Positions 1-9,404 of a stretch of DNA of 64,000 nt are shown piece after piece (the first letter of the stretch is position 1; each line of letters opens with the position of its first letter). The stretch is from Halanaerobiales bacterium. Its GTDB lineage: Bacteria > Bacillota > Halanaerobiia > Halanaerobiales > DTU029. Position numbers and translations under genes: made by a program. The stretch is taken from the NCBI GenBank assembly GCA_029981855.1, contig JARRCS010000003.1, forward strand, positions 1 to 64,000. Reading direction: 5' to 3'. A model generated the notes under the pieces. That model did not search any database. It was not told where the DNA came from and saw nothing but the letters and a program-made list of their open reading frames with translations.

Positions 1-103
1 AGAGCTGATAACCCCGATAGCGATGGAAGAGGGATTACGCTTTGCGATCCGGGAAGGTGGCCACACCGTTGGTGCCGGAGTAATTACCGAAATTATTGAG
101 TAA
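1..103 (+). CDS. tuf: Elongation factor Tu, C-terminal end (partial)
   Basis: The last 33 codons of a gene whose start lies outside the window; the reading frame enters at base 2 and ends at a TAA. The peptide contains the [13 protein letters not shown] stretch typical of the extreme C-terminus (domain III) of bacterial EF-Tu, the GTPase that delivers aminoacyl-tRNA to the ribosome. Its position directly before rpsJ is the classic str/S10 junction, which supports the call. Confidence 0.93.
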   Translation, partial: ELITPIAMEEGLRFAIREGGHTVGAGVITEIIE

Positions 104-107
104 GTAA

Positions 108-151
108 TCATAGAAAAAGCGAGGAGCTTTCTCTCCTCTCTTTTTCTATGT
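108..151 (+). terminator. Rho-independent terminator after tuf
   Basis: A long inverted repeat has outer arms CATAGAAAAAG and CTTTTTCTATG with an inner GAGGAG/CTCCTC stem around a short loop, and the 3' arm supplies the T-run. It separates the str operon from the S10 operon. It may be only partly efficient, because no obvious promoter is visible in the 40 bases before rpsJ. Confidence 0.7.
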
Positions 152-193
152 ATCTACCACATGATTTTTTAGCGCATATAAGGAGGGAAGATA

Positions 194-505
194 ATGGCTA
201 AACACGAGAAGATCCGAATTCGTCTAAAGGCTTATGAACATGAACTTTTGGATCAATCTGCTCAAAAGATTGTTGCTACAGCCAAAAGAACCGGGGCAGA
301 AGTAGCTGGTCCAATACCGCTTCCAACCGAGAAAGAGGTTTATACGGTTTTACGTTCACCCCATGTTCATAAAGATTCCAGAGAGCAATTTGAGATGAGA
401 ACCCATAAGAGATTGATTGATATAGTAAACCCTAATCCTAAAACTGTAGATGCTTTAATGAGATTAGATCTACCTGCAGGTGTAAATATAGAGATTAAGT
501 TATAA
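194..505 (+). CDS. rpsJ: 30S ribosomal protein S10
   Basis: A 103-residue protein, the usual S10 length, with the family signature [15 protein letters not shown] at about residues 55-69. S10 sits in the head of the 30S subunit and also serves as NusE in Nus-dependent antitermination. ATG start with an AAGGAGGGA site 5-6 bases upstream. It opens the S10 operon 90 bp after tuf, the canonical order. Confidence 0.97.
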   Translation: MAKHEKIRIRLKAYEHELLDQSAQKIVATAKRTGAEVAGPIPLPTEKEVYTVLRSPHVHKDSREQFEMRTHKRLIDIVNPNPKTVDALMRLDLPAGVNIEIKL

Positions 506-527
506 TTGTTAGGAGGTGTATCAAGTC

Positions 528-1157
528 GTGGCTAAAGGTATAATAGGGAAAAAAATAGGGATGACCCAGATCTTTAAGGATGATGGAACCGTAGTACCGG
601 TAACCGTTATCCAGGCTGGACCCTGTGTTGTTACCCAGAAAAAAACTGTTGAAATAGATGGCTATAATGCAGTCCAGATGGGTTTTGAGGATAAGGCCGA
701 ATTCAGGACTAATAAACCGGAACGCGGGCACTTTGCCAGGGCCGGGGTTAAACCCAAAAAGTATTTAAAGGAATTTAGAGACTTTCCTGCAGATGTTAGT
801 GAAGGTGATGAAGTTACAGTAGAGCAGTTTGCAGAGGGTGAACTGGTAGATGTAACCGGAATCTCTAAAGGTAAGGGTTTTGCCGGTACCATTAAGCGTT
901 ATAATTTTAATCGTGGTCCCAAAACCCACGGTTCACACTTTCATAGGGCACCCGGTTCCATCGGGTCAATCGATGCTGCCCGAGTTTTTAAAGGCCAGAA
1001 ACTTCCTGGTAGAATGGGTCATGAGCGGGTGACCATTCAAAATCTGGAGATTGTCAAGGTTGATCCGGAGAAGAATCTCTTACTGGTTAAGGGTTCTGTC
1101 CCCGGACCGAAGAATGGAATATTGACTATCAAAGAGGCTGTTAAGGCTAATAATTAG
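528..1157 (+). CDS. rplC: 50S ribosomal protein L3
   Basis: A 209-residue L3, which binds near the 3' end of 23S rRNA and helps nucleate large-subunit assembly. The core segment [20 protein letters not shown] lies at about residues 118-137. I chose GTG at 528 (protein begins [14 protein letters not shown], read as Met) and not the earlier GTG at 516, because the 516 codon is part of the AGGAGGTG ribosome binding site at 511-518. Follows rpsJ by 22 bp. Confidence 0.96.
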   Translation: MAKGIIGKKIGMTQIFKDDGTVVPVTVIQAGPCVVTQKKTVEIDGYNAVQMGFEDKAEFRTNKPERGHFARAGVKPKKYLKEFRDFPADVSEGDEVTVEQFAEGELVDVTGISKGKGFAGTIKRYNFNRGPKTHGSHFHRAPGSIGSIDAARVFKGQKLPGRMGHERVTIQNLEIVKVDPEKNLLLVKGSVPGPKNGILTIKEAVKANN

Positions 1158-1178
1158 TTATAGAAAGGGGGATTTAGC

Positions 1179-1808
1179 ATGCCGCAGGTAGCTAAATATG
1201 ATACAACCGGAAATCAGGTTGGTGAAATAGATTTGGCCGATAGTGTATTTAATGAAAAGATTAATGAACATGTAGTTCATCAGGTAGTCAATGCCCAACT
1301 GGCAGCAATGCGCAGAGGAACTGCATCTACTAAAACAAGGGGTGAAGTAAGTGGTGGTGGCCGTAAACCATGGCGGCAGAAAGGTACCGGCCGGGCCAGA
1401 CATGGTAGTATCCGTTCACCTCTATGGGTTGGTGGTGGTACCGTCTTTGGGCCTAAACCACGTGATTATACTCAGAGGGTTCCTAAAAAGGTAAAAAGAC
1501 TTGCCCTGAGGTCCATTCTAACAGATAAGCTTAAAAATAATAATCTTATTATCCTTGATGAGTTAGATTTTGATCAACCCAAGACAAAACAGATGGTAGA
1601 GCTTTTAACCAACCTGAATCTTGCAGACAAGAAGGTTTTAATCATCATCCCTGAAAAAGATGCTAATATCTACCTCTCAGCGCGGAATATCCCTGGGGTA
1701 AAGACCCTTGTAGTGGATGCTTTAAATGCTTATGATTTGCTTAATAATGATTATATTATTATGGTAAAAGATGCTGTGCAGAAGGTTGAGGAGGTGTTAG
1801 CAAAGTGA
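1179..1808 (+). CDS. rplD: 50S ribosomal protein L4
   Basis: A 209-residue L4 homologue, an exit-tunnel protein that in many bacteria also represses its own operon. The basic extended loop with [17 protein letters not shown] is present near residues 65-81. ATG start with an AAAGGGGGA site. The stop codon overlaps the rplW start by 4 bp, so translation of the two is probably coupled. Confidence 0.96.
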   Translation: MPQVAKYDTTGNQVGEIDLADSVFNEKINEHVVHQVVNAQLAAMRRGTASTKTRGEVSGGGRKPWRQKGTGRARHGSIRSPLWVGGGTVFGPKPRDYTQRVPKKVKRLALRSILTDKLKNNNLIILDELDFDQPKTKQMVELLTNLNLADKKVLIIIPEKDANIYLSARNIPGVKTLVVDALNAYDLLNNDYIIMVKDAVQKVEEVLAK

Positions 1809-2095
1809 AGGATGTAAGAGATGTAATTATTGCTCCACTTATCTCCGAAAAGAGTATGAAGATGATCGAAGAAAATAATACCTATACCTTCAGGGTTGAT
1901 AAAAGAGCTAATAAGATCGAGATTAAAGATGCCATCGAAGAGATCTTTCATGTCAAGGTCTTAAAGGTTAATACCATGAATGTAAAAGGAAAGAAAAGAA
2001 GGCTCGGTGTTCATGAGGGTAAAAGACCTGACTGGAAGAAGGCTATGGTCAAACTGGCCGAAGGCGATCGCATTGAGATTTTTGAAGGAATGTAG
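1805..2095 (+). CDS. rplW: 50S ribosomal protein L23
   Basis: A 96-residue L23, the exit-site protein that docks trigger factor and SRP. It begins at GTG 1805, inside the end of rplD, with GAGGAGG at 1788-1794 as its binding site. The family pattern [10 protein letters not shown] near the N-terminus and a central [16 protein letters not shown] segment are visible. Followed by 242 bp without a gene that contain a copy of the dispersed repeat described in the findings. Confidence 0.96.
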   Translation: MKDVRDVIIAPLISEKSMKMIEENNTYTFRVDKRANKIEIKDAIEEIFHVKVLKVNTMNVKGKKRRLGVHEGKRPDWKKAMVKLAEGDRIEIFEGM

Positions 2096-2103
2096 GAGAC
2101 TGT

Positions 2104-2318
2104 GCTAACCCTATCTTTGTGTAACAAAATTGGAGGGTTAGTGAGGTTCGGCCTAATTTTTAGCTCCATTCACTAAGGCTCAGCAGCAAAAATTTCTAAA
2201 CATCTCTCCAACATATAAACATATATTTATAGTTTATAGTTTGATCTTTTGCAGTTTGAAGTTTGATTTATGGGTAAAGTAAAGTTATAGAATGTCATGA
2301 GGTATTCACTAAATTTAA
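2104..2318 (+). repeat. Dispersed modular repeat, copy in rplW-rplB gap
   Basis: Starts with an 8-bp inverted repeat (CTAACCCT at 2105-2112, AGGGTTAG at 2134-2141). It continues with a GGCCTAATTTTTAGCTCC-type block, then AAAATTTCTAAACATCTCTCC, and a 3' part ending in GTAAAGTAAAG and GAGGTATTCACTAAATTTA just before the rplB binding site. The central and 3' blocks match the copy before guaA closely. The terminal repeat is degenerate here. Co-directional with transcription and inside an operon. Confidence 0.65.
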
Positions 2319-2337
2319 GTAAGAGGAGGGAAAGCAG

Positions 2338-3171
2338 ATGGCGATTAAGAAATTTAAACCAACTACTCCTTCCAGGCGATTTATGACGGTTTCTACCTTT
2401 GAAGAGATTACCAAAAAGGAACCGGAAAAGAGCCTGCTGGCTCCGCTGAAAAAGTCTGGTGGACGTAATGTTAATGGTAGAATCACCACCCGTCATAAAG
2501 GTGGTGGACATAAACGCCGTTATCGTATTATTGATTTTAAACGTGATAAAGATGGGGTACCGGCTAAGGTTGCGGCAATAGAATATGATCCCAACCGCTC
2601 CGCCCGGATCGCTCTATTGCACTATATGGATGGAGAGAAACGCTATATTCTTGCTCCCGATAAGTTAGCAGTAGGTGATACGGTAATTTCGGGTGATAAT
2701 GCTGATATTAAGCCGGGTAATACCCTAAAATTAAGAGATATTCCGGTGGGTACTATAGTTCATAATGTCGAATTACAACCCGGCAAGGGCGGTCAGCTGG
2801 CCAGATCTGCTGGTACAATGGCCCAGATAATGGCCAAGGAGGGTAAATACGCCCATCTCCGGCTCCCATCCGGTGAGGTTAGACTGGTCAGAATAGACTG
2901 TAAGGCTACCATCGGCCAGGTTGGAAATATAGATCATGAGAATATTTCTATCGGTAAAGCAGGCCGTCAGCGCTGGTTAGGAAAACGGCCTACCGTTCGT
3001 GGTGTGGTTATGAATCCGCATGACCATCCACATGGTGGTGGTGAAGGTAAATCGCCAGCTGGACGTCACCCGGTAACACCCTGGGGTAAGCCGACTATGG
3101 GTAAGAAAACCAGAAAGAAGAAGAAATCTGATCGTTATATTGTACGTTCACGCCATGCCAAGAAACGGTAA
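2338..3171 (+). CDS. rplB: 50S ribosomal protein L2
   Basis: A 277-residue L2, which is needed for subunit association and peptidyl transfer. The histidine-rich [14 protein letters not shown] segment near the C-terminus contains the conserved histidine beside the catalytic centre, and the tail is strongly basic. ATG at 2338 with AAGAGGAGGGAAAG upstream. Spacing to rpsS is 18 bp. Confidence 0.97.
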   Translation: MAIKKFKPTTPSRRFMTVSTFEEITKKEPEKSLLAPLKKSGGRNVNGRITTRHKGGGHKRRYRIIDFKRDKDGVPAKVAAIEYDPNRSARIALLHYMDGEKRYILAPDKLAVGDTVISGDNADIKPGNTLKLRDIPVGTIVHNVELQPGKGGQLARSAGTMAQIMAKEGKYAHLRLPSGEVRLVRIDCKATIGQVGNIDHENISIGKAGRQRWLGKRPTVRGVVMNPHDHPHGGGEGKSPAGRHPVTPWGKPTMGKKTRKKKKSDRYIVRSRHAKKR

Positions 3172-3189
3172 GAAAGGGGGGGATTTATC

Positions 3190-3474
3190 TTGGGTAGATC
3201 TTTAAAGAAGGGTCCTTTTGTTGATGAGAAGCTAATGGAAAAGATTAAGGAGATGAATAAGAGCGGCAAAAAGCAGGTTATTAAAACCTGGTCCAGGAGT
3301 TCGACAATCTTTCCGGAGATGGTTGGCCATACTATTGCCGTTCATGATGGACGGAAACATGTTCCTGTATATATAACTGAAGATATGGTCGGACACAAAT
3401 TAGGTGAGTTTGCCCCTACCCGTAAATTCCGGGGACATGGTCATCATACAGAACGTTCTACGGCTTTAAAGTAG
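3190..3474 (+). CDS. rpsS: 30S ribosomal protein S19
   Basis: A 94-residue S19, a head protein that pairs with S13. The N-terminal [11 protein letters not shown] and C-terminal [14 protein letters not shown] motifs are intact. Starts with TTG at 3190 behind AAAGGGGGGGA; no ATG would preserve the conserved N-terminus. Followed by rplV after 68 bp. Confidence 0.96.
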   Translation: MGRSLKKGPFVDEKLMEKIKEMNKSGKKQVIKTWSRSSTIFPEMVGHTIAVHDGRKHVPVYITEDMVGHKLGEFAPTRKFRGHGHHTERSTALK

Positions 3475-3542
3475 TTGCTGCTATGGATATTAGTTTTCTT
3501 GCTATATTTTTTAATAATTCAGCTTGAAAAGGGGGGTTATAT

Positions 3543-3887
3543 ATGGAAGCCAGAGCGCAAGCCAAATATGTTCGAATTTCCCCGCGCAAGGCAAGACAGG
3601 TTATTGATCTGATCAGAGGGAAGGATATCGGTGAAGCTATCGCCATTTTGAGAAATACGCCGAAAAAGGCTTCACGCTTAATTGAAAAGGTATTGAATTC
3701 GGCTGTTGCTAATGCAGAGAATAATTATGAGATGTCTGCAGATGAATTATATATAAAAGAGGCCTATGTAGATGAAGGACCGACAATGAAGAGATATAGA
3801 GCCCGGGCCCAGGGGCAGGCTAGTATGATCCGGAAACGAACTAGTCATATAACCATAAAAGTCAGTGATGAGAAGAAGGAGGGATAA
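3543..3887 (+). CDS. rplV: 50S ribosomal protein L22
   Basis: A 114-residue L22 with the N-terminal [20 protein letters not shown] block and the tunnel-lining beta-hairpin containing [15 protein letters not shown] near residues 80-95. Macrolide-resistance changes map to this hairpin in other bacteria; nothing unusual is seen here. AAGGGGGG binding site, and rpsC starts 3 bp after the stop. Confidence 0.96.
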   Translation: MEARAQAKYVRISPRKARQVIDLIRGKDIGEAIAILRNTPKKASRLIEKVLNSAVANAENNYEMSADELYIKEAYVDEGPTMKRYRARAQGQASMIRKRTSHITIKVSDEKKEG

Positions 3888-3890
3888 ATT

Positions 3891-4535
3891 TTGGGTCAAA
3901 AGGTTCATCCGCATGGTCTTCGTGTAGGAGTTATTAAAGACTGGGATGCTAAATGGTATGCCGATAAAAAGCATTATGCCGAACTTTTACAGGAAGACCT
4001 GGAAATTAGAAATTATATCAAAGAGAAAATGTATGATGCTGGAATTTCCAGAGTGGTAATTGAAAGGGCTGCTAATCAGCTTAAACTTGATGTCTATACT
4101 GCCCGTCCTGGAATGGTTATCGGCCGGGGTGGCTCAGAGGTTGATGCCCTGAGAAAAGAGATCGAGAATAAGACCGGTAAGAGGGTACAGATTAATGTAG
4201 TGGAGATCGAGAATCCTGACCTGGATGCCCAGCTGGTGGCAGAGAATATTGCGGCTCAGTTAGAGCGGCGTGTTTCTTTCCGGAGAGCAATGAAACAGGC
4301 CATGAATCGTGCTATGCGCATGGGGGCGGAAGGCTTTAAAGTTCAGAGCAGCGGCCGCTTGGGCGGGGCAGAAATGGCTAGAACCGAGGGATATAGTGAG
4401 GGTAGAGTACCCCTCCATACCCTGAGAGCAGATATAGACTATGGCTTTGCCGAAGCAAATACCACCTATGGTAAGATAGGTGTTAAGGTCTGGATTAATA
4501 AAGGAGAAATATTACCGGAAGTAGATAATGACTAG
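3891..4535 (+). CDS. rpsC: 30S ribosomal protein S3
   Basis: A 214-residue S3, part of the mRNA entry channel and helicase activity. It has the type II KH-domain loop GMVIGRGG at residues 74-81 and the C-terminal [14 protein letters not shown] block. TTG start at 3891 with AAGAAGGAGGG within the end of rplV. Shorter than E. coli S3 (233 residues) but normal for Firmicutes. Confidence 0.96.
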   Translation: MGQKVHPHGLRVGVIKDWDAKWYADKKHYAELLQEDLEIRNYIKEKMYDAGISRVVIERAANQLKLDVYTARPGMVIGRGGSEVDALRKEIENKTGKRVQINVVEIENPDLDAQLVAENIAAQLERRVSFRRAMKQAMNRAMRMGAEGFKVQSSGRLGGAEMARTEGYSEGRVPLHTLRADIDYGFAEANTTYGKIGVKVWINKGEILPEVDND

Positions 4536-4557
4536 AAAATAGAAAGGAGGCCTTGAG

Positions 4558-4992
4558 ATGTTAATACCAAAGAGAGTTAAACATCGTAAACAACATCGAG
4601 GTCGCATGAAAGGTAAGGCAATTCGGGGTACCGAGATTTCTTTCGGTGAATATGGATTACAGGCTTTAGAACCTGGCTGGATTACCAATCGACAGATAGA
4701 GGCTGCCCGTGTTGCCATCACTAGATCTATTAAAAGGGGAGGAAAGGTCTGGATCAAGATCTTCCCTGATAAGCCCGTAACTGCTAAACCTGCCGAGACA
4801 CGTATGGGTAGCGGTAAGGGTGCCCCTGAAAAATGGGTTGCTGTTGTTAAACCCGGTAGAATTATGTTTGAAGTGGCCGGTGTTAGTGAAGAACTGGCCA
4901 GAGAGGCTATGAGGCTTGCAGCTCATAAATTACCCATCAAGACTCATTTTGTCAAAAGGGAAGAATTGGATGGTGATGCTAATGAGAGCTGA
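4558..4992 (+). CDS. rplP: 50S ribosomal protein L16
   Basis: A 144-residue L16, which positions A-site tRNA. It shows the N-terminal [16 protein letters not shown] and the central [18 protein letters not shown] motif at about residues 82-99. ATG start behind GAAAGGAGG. Its 3' end overlaps the rpmC start by 11 bp. Confidence 0.97.
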   Translation: MLIPKRVKHRKQHRGRMKGKAIRGTEISFGEYGLQALEPGWITNRQIEAARVAITRSIKRGGKVWIKIFPDKPVTAKPAETRMGSGKGAPEKWVAVVKPGRIMFEVAGVSEELAREAMRLAAHKLPIKTHFVKREELDGDANES

Positions 4993-5185
4993 TGAATTAA
5001 GAGATTTCACCAATGCTGAACTGGAACAGAAGTTAAGAGAGTTTAAAGAGGAATTATTTAACCTCAGGTTTCAACATGCTACCGCCCAGTTAGATAATCC
5101 GATGCGCATCAAAGAGGTTAAACGTGATATAGCCAGGGTAAAAACCATTCTACGTGAACGGGAGCTAGGAATTAAGAGGGCATAG
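4982..5185 (+). CDS. rpmC: 50S ribosomal protein L29
   Basis: A 67-residue helical hairpin protein at the exit tunnel. I chose ATG 4982 ([14 protein letters not shown]) because it matches the usual L29 N-terminus and length; longer in-frame extensions would run deep into rplP and have no family support. The start overlaps the rplP stop, which implies translational coupling. Confidence 0.95.
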   Translation: MRADELRDFTNAELEQKLREFKEELFNLRFQHATAQLDNPMRIKEVKRDIARVKTILRERELGIKRA

Positions 5186-5208
5186 TTCTTTAGGAAAGGA
5201 GGTTTAAT

Positions 5209-5469
5209 ATGGCCGGGGCAAGAAACAAGCGGAAAGAAATGGTAGGAGTAGTTGTTAGTGATAAGATGGATAAAACAGTTAGTGTTGCTGTCGAGAGAAA
5301 GACTCAGCATCCTCTTTATAAGAGAACAATTAAAAAAACCAAGACTTTTAAAGCCCATGATGAAGAAAACCAATGTCATGAAGGAGATAAAGTAAGAATT
5401 ATGGAAACCCGCCCCTTAAGTAAAACCAAAAGGTGGCGTGTTGTGGAAATAATTGAAAAGGCCAAATAA
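5209..5469 (+). CDS. rpsQ: 30S ribosomal protein S17
   Basis: An 86-residue OB-fold protein of the 30S body. The conserved [18 protein letters not shown] strand and [22 protein letters not shown] segment are present. GAAAGGAGG lies 8 bases upstream of the ATG. Third gene of the rplP-rpmC-rpsQ block. Confidence 0.96.
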   Translation: MAGARNKRKEMVGVVVSDKMDKTVSVAVERKTQHPLYKRTIKKTKTFKAHDEENQCHEGDKVRIMETRPLSKTKRWRVVEIIEKAK

Positions 5470-5516
5470 TTTCTTAATGCTATAATTACTATGGCATTTA
5501 GAAAGGAGGATTCTAG

Positions 5517-5885
5517 ATGATTCAAGCTGAGACCCGTTTAAAAGTTGCAGATAACACCGGTGCACGTGAATTGCTTTGCATTAAAGTTCTCGGAGGATCG
5601 CACAAGCGCTATGCTGGAATTGGCGACATCATCGTGGCATCGGTCAAGGAAGCCATACCCGGCGGTATGGTTAAAAAAGGTGAAGTGGTTAAAGCAGTAG
5701 TTGTTCGGACTAAAAAAGAGCTAAAGCGTCCTGATGGTTCTTATATTAAATTTGATGAAAATGCTGCGGTTATTATTGATAAAGCAAATAACCCGCAGGG
5801 CACACGTATCTTTGGGCCTGTAGCCCGTGAATTAAGGGATAAAAATTATATGAAAATAATCTCCTTAGCACCTGAGGTCTTGTAA
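5517..5885 (+). CDS. rplN: 50S ribosomal protein L14
   Basis: A 122-residue L14, the standard length, beginning [19 protein letters not shown] and ending near [16 protein letters not shown]-like sequence. L14 lies at the subunit interface and contacts 16S rRNA. GAAAGGAGG site. In many bacteria this starts the spc operon; no separate promoter is evident in the 47-bp gap. Confidence 0.97.
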   Translation: MIQAETRLKVADNTGARELLCIKVLGGSHKRYAGIGDIIVASVKEAIPGGMVKKGEVVKAVVVRTKKELKRPDGSYIKFDENAAVIIDKANNPQGTRIFGPVARELRDKNYMKIISLAPEVL

Positions 5886-5899
5886 AGGGGGGAGTATAG

Positions 5900-6214
5900 A
5901 TGCGAATTAAAAAAGGTGATACAGTTGAGGTTATATCCGGTAAAGATCGCGGTAAAAGAGGTAAGGTTCTTAAAGTTGAACCTAAAACCAATAGGGTTAT
6001 CGTTGAAGATGTGAATATAATTCACCGCCACATGCGGCCAACTCAGGATATGCCTCAGGGTGGTATTATTAAAAATGAGGGACCGATTCATATCTCCAAT
6101 GTTCAACCGGTCTGTCCCAGCTGTGATGAGAAAACCAGAGTTGGTGTTGGCTATCTGGATGATGGTAAAAAGGTAAGAATCTGCAAAAAATGCGGTGAAG
6201 ATATAGATAAGTAG
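5900..6214 (+). CDS. rplX: 50S ribosomal protein L24 with C-terminal zinc-ribbon cysteines
   Basis: A 104-residue L24 with the N-terminal KOW motif ([20 protein letters not shown]), one of the first proteins to bind 23S rRNA. The C-terminal part has two CxxC pairs (CPSC near residue 73 and CKKC near residue 98). This suggests a zinc-binding tail, which is found in only some L24 proteins. ATG start behind AAAGGGGGGAG. Confidence 0.95.
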   Translation: MRIKKGDTVEVISGKDRGKRGKVLKVEPKTNRVIVEDVNIIHRHMRPTQDMPQGGIIKNEGPIHISNVQPVCPSCDEKTRVGVGYLDDGKKVRICKKCGEDIDK

Positions 6215-6234
6215 TTGTGAAAGGAGGTTGTCTA

Positions 6235-6774
6235 ATGCCTGTATTAGCTGATCAGTATAGGGAAGAGATTTTACCTAAGTTGATGGAGAAATTTGATTAT
6301 GAAAGTGTTATGGCCGTGCCGAAGATTGAAAAGGTAGTTATCAACGTGGGATTAGGAGAGGCCAAAGATGATCAGAAGCTTTTAGATACCGTTGTGGAAG
6401 AGATTGCAGCAATTACCGGTCAGAAACCTACCGTAACCCGGGCCAAGAAATCTGTGGCCAATTTTAAGATTCGTGAAGGAATGCCGGTAGGTGTAAAAGC
6501 AACACTACGCGGAAATATAATGTATGAATTCTTATATAAATTGATAAATATTGCCCTGCCCCGGATTCGAGATTTTAGAGGGGTTTCCCCCAAGGCTTTT
6601 GATGGTAGGGGTAATTACAGTATCGGGATCAGAGAACACACGATTTTTCCTGAGATTAACATCGACAAGGTGGATAAGGTTCACGGTTTAGAGGTTACCA
6701 TTGTTACTTCGGCAGAGACGGATGAAGAGGCCTATGAATTGTTGAGTCTAATGGGAATGCCCTTTAGAAAGTAG
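6235..6774 (+). CDS. rplE: 50S ribosomal protein L5
   Basis: A 179-residue 5S-rRNA-binding protein of the central protuberance. The motifs [37 protein letters not shown] and the C-terminal [14 protein letters not shown] are clear. ATG 6235 sits 7 bases after AAAGGAGG; an upstream in-frame start at 6217 would place that binding site inside the gene. Confidence 0.96.
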   Translation: MPVLADQYREEILPKLMEKFDYESVMAVPKIEKVVINVGLGEAKDDQKLLDTVVEEIAAITGQKPTVTRAKKSVANFKIREGMPVGVKATLRGNIMYEFLYKLINIALPRIRDFRGVSPKAFDGRGNYSIGIREHTIFPEINIDKVDKVHGLEVTIVTSAETDEEAYELLSLMGMPFRK

Positions 6775-6808
6775 ATTAAACTTAAAATTTAAAGGAGGTT
6801 TTAATTTA

Positions 6809-6994
6809 GTGGCTCGCAAAGCTTTAATTGAAAAGGCCAATAAGGAAGCTAAATATTCAACAAGAAAAGTGAATAGATGCAGACGCTGCGGAAGGCCCCG
6901 GGGATATATTCGCAAATTTGACCTGTGCCGGATATGTTTCCGTGAACTGGCCCATAAGGGTGAGATACCCGGAGTAAAGAAAGCAAGCTGGTAA
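6809..6994 (+). CDS. rpsN: 30S ribosomal protein S14, zinc-binding (type Z)
   Basis: The 61-residue short form of S14, with [20 protein letters not shown] providing four zinc ligands at about residues 24-43. GTG start behind AAAGGAGG. The zinc form is the ancestral constitutive type; no zinc-independent paralogue appears in this window. Confidence 0.97.
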   Translation: MARKALIEKANKEAKYSTRKVNRCRRCGRPRGYIRKFDLCRICFRELAHKGEIPGVKKASW

Positions 6995-7014
6995 AATGGA
7001 AGGAGGTTTATAAG

Positions 7015-7413
7015 GTGAATATAACTGACCCTATTGCCGATATGATTACCCGGATTCGTAATGCTAATAATACGAATAAAGATGTGGTGAATATCCCTGC
7101 TTCAAACCTAAAGATTAGTATAGCCGAACTTTTAAAAGATGAAGGGTTTATTAATGATTATAAGATTATCGATACCTACCCCCAGAAAACTCTACGCCTA
7201 TATCTGAAGTATGGGGCTAACGGTGAAAAGGTAATTTCTGGTTTGAAGAGGATCAGTAAGCCAGGGTTGAGGGTATATGTAAAGAAAGACGAGATTCCTA
7301 AGGTTCTGGGTGGTCTCGGTATTGCCATTATTTCAACCTCTCGCGGGATTATGACCGATAAACAGGCCAGGAAAGATGGTATTGGCGGCGAAGTTCTTTG
7401 TTATGTCTGGTAG
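7015..7413 (+). CDS. rpsH: 30S ribosomal protein S8
   Basis: A 132-residue S8, a central-domain assembly protein and in E. coli the repressor of the spc operon. It has the N-terminal [14 protein letters not shown] and the C-terminal [29 protein letters not shown] start at 7015 behind GGAAGGAGG. The following 99 bp carry a structured repeat and no gene. Confidence 0.97.
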   Translation: MNITDPIADMITRIRNANNTNKDVVNIPASNLKISIAELLKDEGFINDYKIIDTYPQKTLRLYLKYGANGEKVISGLKRISKPGLRVYVKKDEIPKVLGGLGIAIISTSRGIMTDKQARKDGIGGEVLCYVW

Positions 7414-7418
7414 TTTGG

Positions 7419-7478
7419 TCTAAACCTTCTTTTGAATTACGCAAGGATGGTTTAGATACTAGCGCATCGAGCGCGTCG
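7419..7478 (+). repeat. Two-hairpin RNA-like module in rpsH-rplF gap
   Basis: TCTAAACC (7419-7426) pairs with GGTTTAGA (7449-7456) around a loop containing TTACGCAAGGAT. A second short hairpin follows with GCGC arms around ATCGA. The same loop and order recur before rpoA at 14465-14526, where the stems are TGCAGAAACC/GGTTTCTGCA and GGCC/GGCC. Stem bases changed on both sides while pairing was kept. This copy lacks the terminal inverted repeats found at the rpoA and guaA copies. Confidence 0.65.
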
Positions 7479-7512
7479 GAAATTCAACTTCTAAAATGTG
7501 GAGGTGAAGGAG

Positions 7513-8046
7513 ATGTCACGCATTGGTAAATTACCTATCGAAATTCCGGAAAAAGTTGATGTAAAAATAGATGGAAATAAGGTAACAGTCAAAGGACCTA
7601 AAGGGGAGTTGACTAAGGAATTTAATCCCCGGATATCTGTTACAGTTCAGGATGGTCAGGTTGTGGTTGAGCGTTCATCTGATGATCGAAATGATAGGTC
7701 CCTGCATGGTTTGACCCGGAGTTTGATCAATGGTATGATTGAAGGAGTAACTAAAGGATTTGAGAAGAAATTAGAAATGGTCGGTGTAGGCTACAGTGCT
7801 AAATTAAAGGGCAAGGATCTAGAGCTGGAAGCAGGTTACTCCCATCCGGTGACAATAAAAGCGGTTGATGGTATTGAATTTGAGGTTGAAAAAAATACCC
7901 AGATTACTGTAAAGGGTATCGATAAACAACAGGTTGGTGAGCTGGCTGCCAAGATTCGTTCTGTCCGGAAACCCGAACCCTACAAAGGTAAGGGTATTAA
8001 ATATGTAGATGAACACATCAGGCGTAAGGTCGGTAAAACTGGTTAA
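7513..8046 (+). CDS. rplF: 50S ribosomal protein L6
   Basis: A 177-residue L6 made of two homologous halves, located at the base of the L7/L12 stalk near the sarcin-ricin loop. It begins [15 protein letters not shown] and ends with the conserved [23 protein letters not shown] region. ATG at 7513 follows GGAGGTGAAGGAG; the upstream in-frame GTG at 7498 forms part of that binding site. Confidence 0.96.
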   Translation: MSRIGKLPIEIPEKVDVKIDGNKVTVKGPKGELTKEFNPRISVTVQDGQVVVERSSDDRNDRSLHGLTRSLINGMIEGVTKGFEKKLEMVGVGYSAKLKGKDLELEAGYSHPVTIKAVDGIEFEVEKNTQITVKGIDKQQVGELAAKIRSVRKPEPYKGKGIKYVDEHIRRKVGKTG

Positions 8047-8064
8047 TGGAAGGGAGTGATTGGT

Positions 8065-8421
8065 ATGGATAAAAGAAGTGCAAGGAAAAGACGTCATCTT
8101 CGTGTTAGAAATAAGATTATCGGAACTCCGGAAAGGCCAAGAATGAGTGTTTATCGTAGTTTAAAGCATATTTATGTCCAGATAATTGATGATCTTAAAG
8201 GCCATACCCTGGTTTCTGCTTCTTCCCTTGATCCGGCTATTAGAGATTCAATTGAAAACGGTGGTAACAAATCTGCAGCCAGGCTGGTTGGTGAATTAGT
8301 TGCTGAACGGGCCCTGGAAAAAGATATAAAGACCGTTGTCTTTGATCGTGGTGGTTATAAATATCATGGTAGGGTAAAGGAAGTGGCCGAGGCCGCTAGA
8401 GAAAAAGGCTTAAAATTTTAA
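8065..8421 (+). CDS. rplR: 50S ribosomal protein L18
   Basis: A 118-residue 5S rRNA-binding protein with the RLRVYRS-type block ([19 protein letters not shown]) and the C-terminal [25 protein letters not shown] chose ATG 8065, 5-7 bases after GAAGGGAGTGAT, over an in-frame GTG at 8056 that lies within that site. Confidence 0.96.
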   Translation: MDKRSARKRRHLRVRNKIIGTPERPRMSVYRSLKHIYVQIIDDLKGHTLVSASSLDPAIRDSIENGGNKSAARLVGELVAERALEKDIKTVVFDRGGYKYHGRVKEVAEAAREKGLKF

Positions 8422-8439
8422 CCAGAAGGAGGCGAATCG

Positions 8440-8940
8440 ATGAAAAATATTGATCCAGATAAATTAGAGCTTGAAGAACGAGTTGTTAATATTAACCGGG
8501 TAGCTAAGGTTGTCAAAGGTGGCCGTAATTTCAGTTTCAGTGCCCTGGTAGTTGTTGGTGATGGAAAGGGGCATGTGGGGGCCGGCATCGGAAAAGCCAA
8601 TGAGGTTCCTGAGGCAATCCGCAAGGGTGTTGATGATGCTAAGAAAAATTTAATTGAAGTCCCCATTGTGGAGACCACTATCCCTCATGAGGTAATCGGT
8701 CAGTTCGGTGCAGGCTCTGTCTTGCTGAAACCGGCCACTCCTGGTACTGGTGTAATAGCCGGTGGACCCGTAAGGGCGGTTGTTGAGCTGGCAGGTATCA
8801 GTGATATTTTAACTAAATCCCTGGGCTCAACCAATCCCATCAATATGGTTAATGCTACCATTGCCGGCCTTAAAGAGCTAAAACGGGCTGAAGAGGTTGC
8901 TAAATTAAGAGGCAAGACGGTTGAAGAAATCCTTGGTTAA
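8440..8940 (+). CDS. rpsE: 30S ribosomal protein S5
   Basis: A 166-residue S5, involved in decoding accuracy. It contains the double-stranded-RNA-binding fold segment [19 protein letters not shown] and the C-terminal [20 protein letters not shown] with AGAAGGAGG. The next gene, rplO, begins only 19 bp later, leaving no room for rpmD (L30), which normally lies here. Confidence 0.97.
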   Translation: MKNIDPDKLELEERVVNINRVAKVVKGGRNFSFSALVVVGDGKGHVGAGIGKANEVPEAIRKGVDDAKKNLIEVPIVETTIPHEVIGQFGAGSVLLKPATPGTGVIAGGPVRAVVELAGISDILTKSLGSTNPINMVNATIAGLKELKRAEEVAKLRGKTVEEILG

Positions 8941-8959
8941 TAATGAGGAGGTGGATAAG

Positions 8960-9403
8960 TTGAATTTACACGATTTGAAACCTGAGCATGGTGCAAAAAA
9001 GAAACGTAAACGTGTAGGCCGGGGAATGGGATCAGGTAGAGGTTATACCTCCGGTCGCGGTGCTAAAGGTCAGAAGGCCCGTTCGGGGGGAGGTGTCAGA
9101 CCGACCTTTGAAGGTGGCCAGACTCCCTTATTCAGAAGGATACCAAAACGTGGCTTTAATAATCGATTTAAAAAGGAATTTAATGAGGTCAACGTCTACC
9201 AGTTAAATAGATTTGCTGAGAATGAGGAGGTAACCCCGGAAAGACTGGTTGAAGTTGGGGTGATAGACTCCGTGGCCAAATCAGGGGTCAAGATTTTAGG
9301 AAATGGCGAGCTGGAGAAAGCATTAAAGGTTAAAGCTCATGCGTTTACTAAGTCAGCCCGGGGAAAGATAGAGGCTGCTGGCGGAAAGGCAGAGGTGATT
9401 TAA
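8960..9403 (+). CDS. rplO: 50S ribosomal protein L15
   Basis: A 147-residue L15, an early assembly protein. The glycine/arginine-rich N-terminal third ([18 protein letters not shown]) and the [15 protein letters not shown] motif are diagnostic. TTG at 8960 gives the normal MNLHDLKP start and lies 8 bases after AGGAGG at 8946-8951. secY follows after one base. Confidence 0.95.
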   Translation: MNLHDLKPEHGAKKKRKRVGRGMGSGRGYTSGRGAKGQKARSGGGVRPTFEGGQTPLFRRIPKRGFNNRFKKEFNEVNVYQLNRFAENEEVTPERLVEVGVIDSVAKSGVKILGNGELEKALKVKAHAFTKSARGKIEAAGGKAEVI

Positions 9404-9404
9404 A

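Noticed and set aside
2096-2337. Gene in the rplW-rplB gap
   Set aside because: ORFs here are short, lack support, and the gap is filled by the repeat element.
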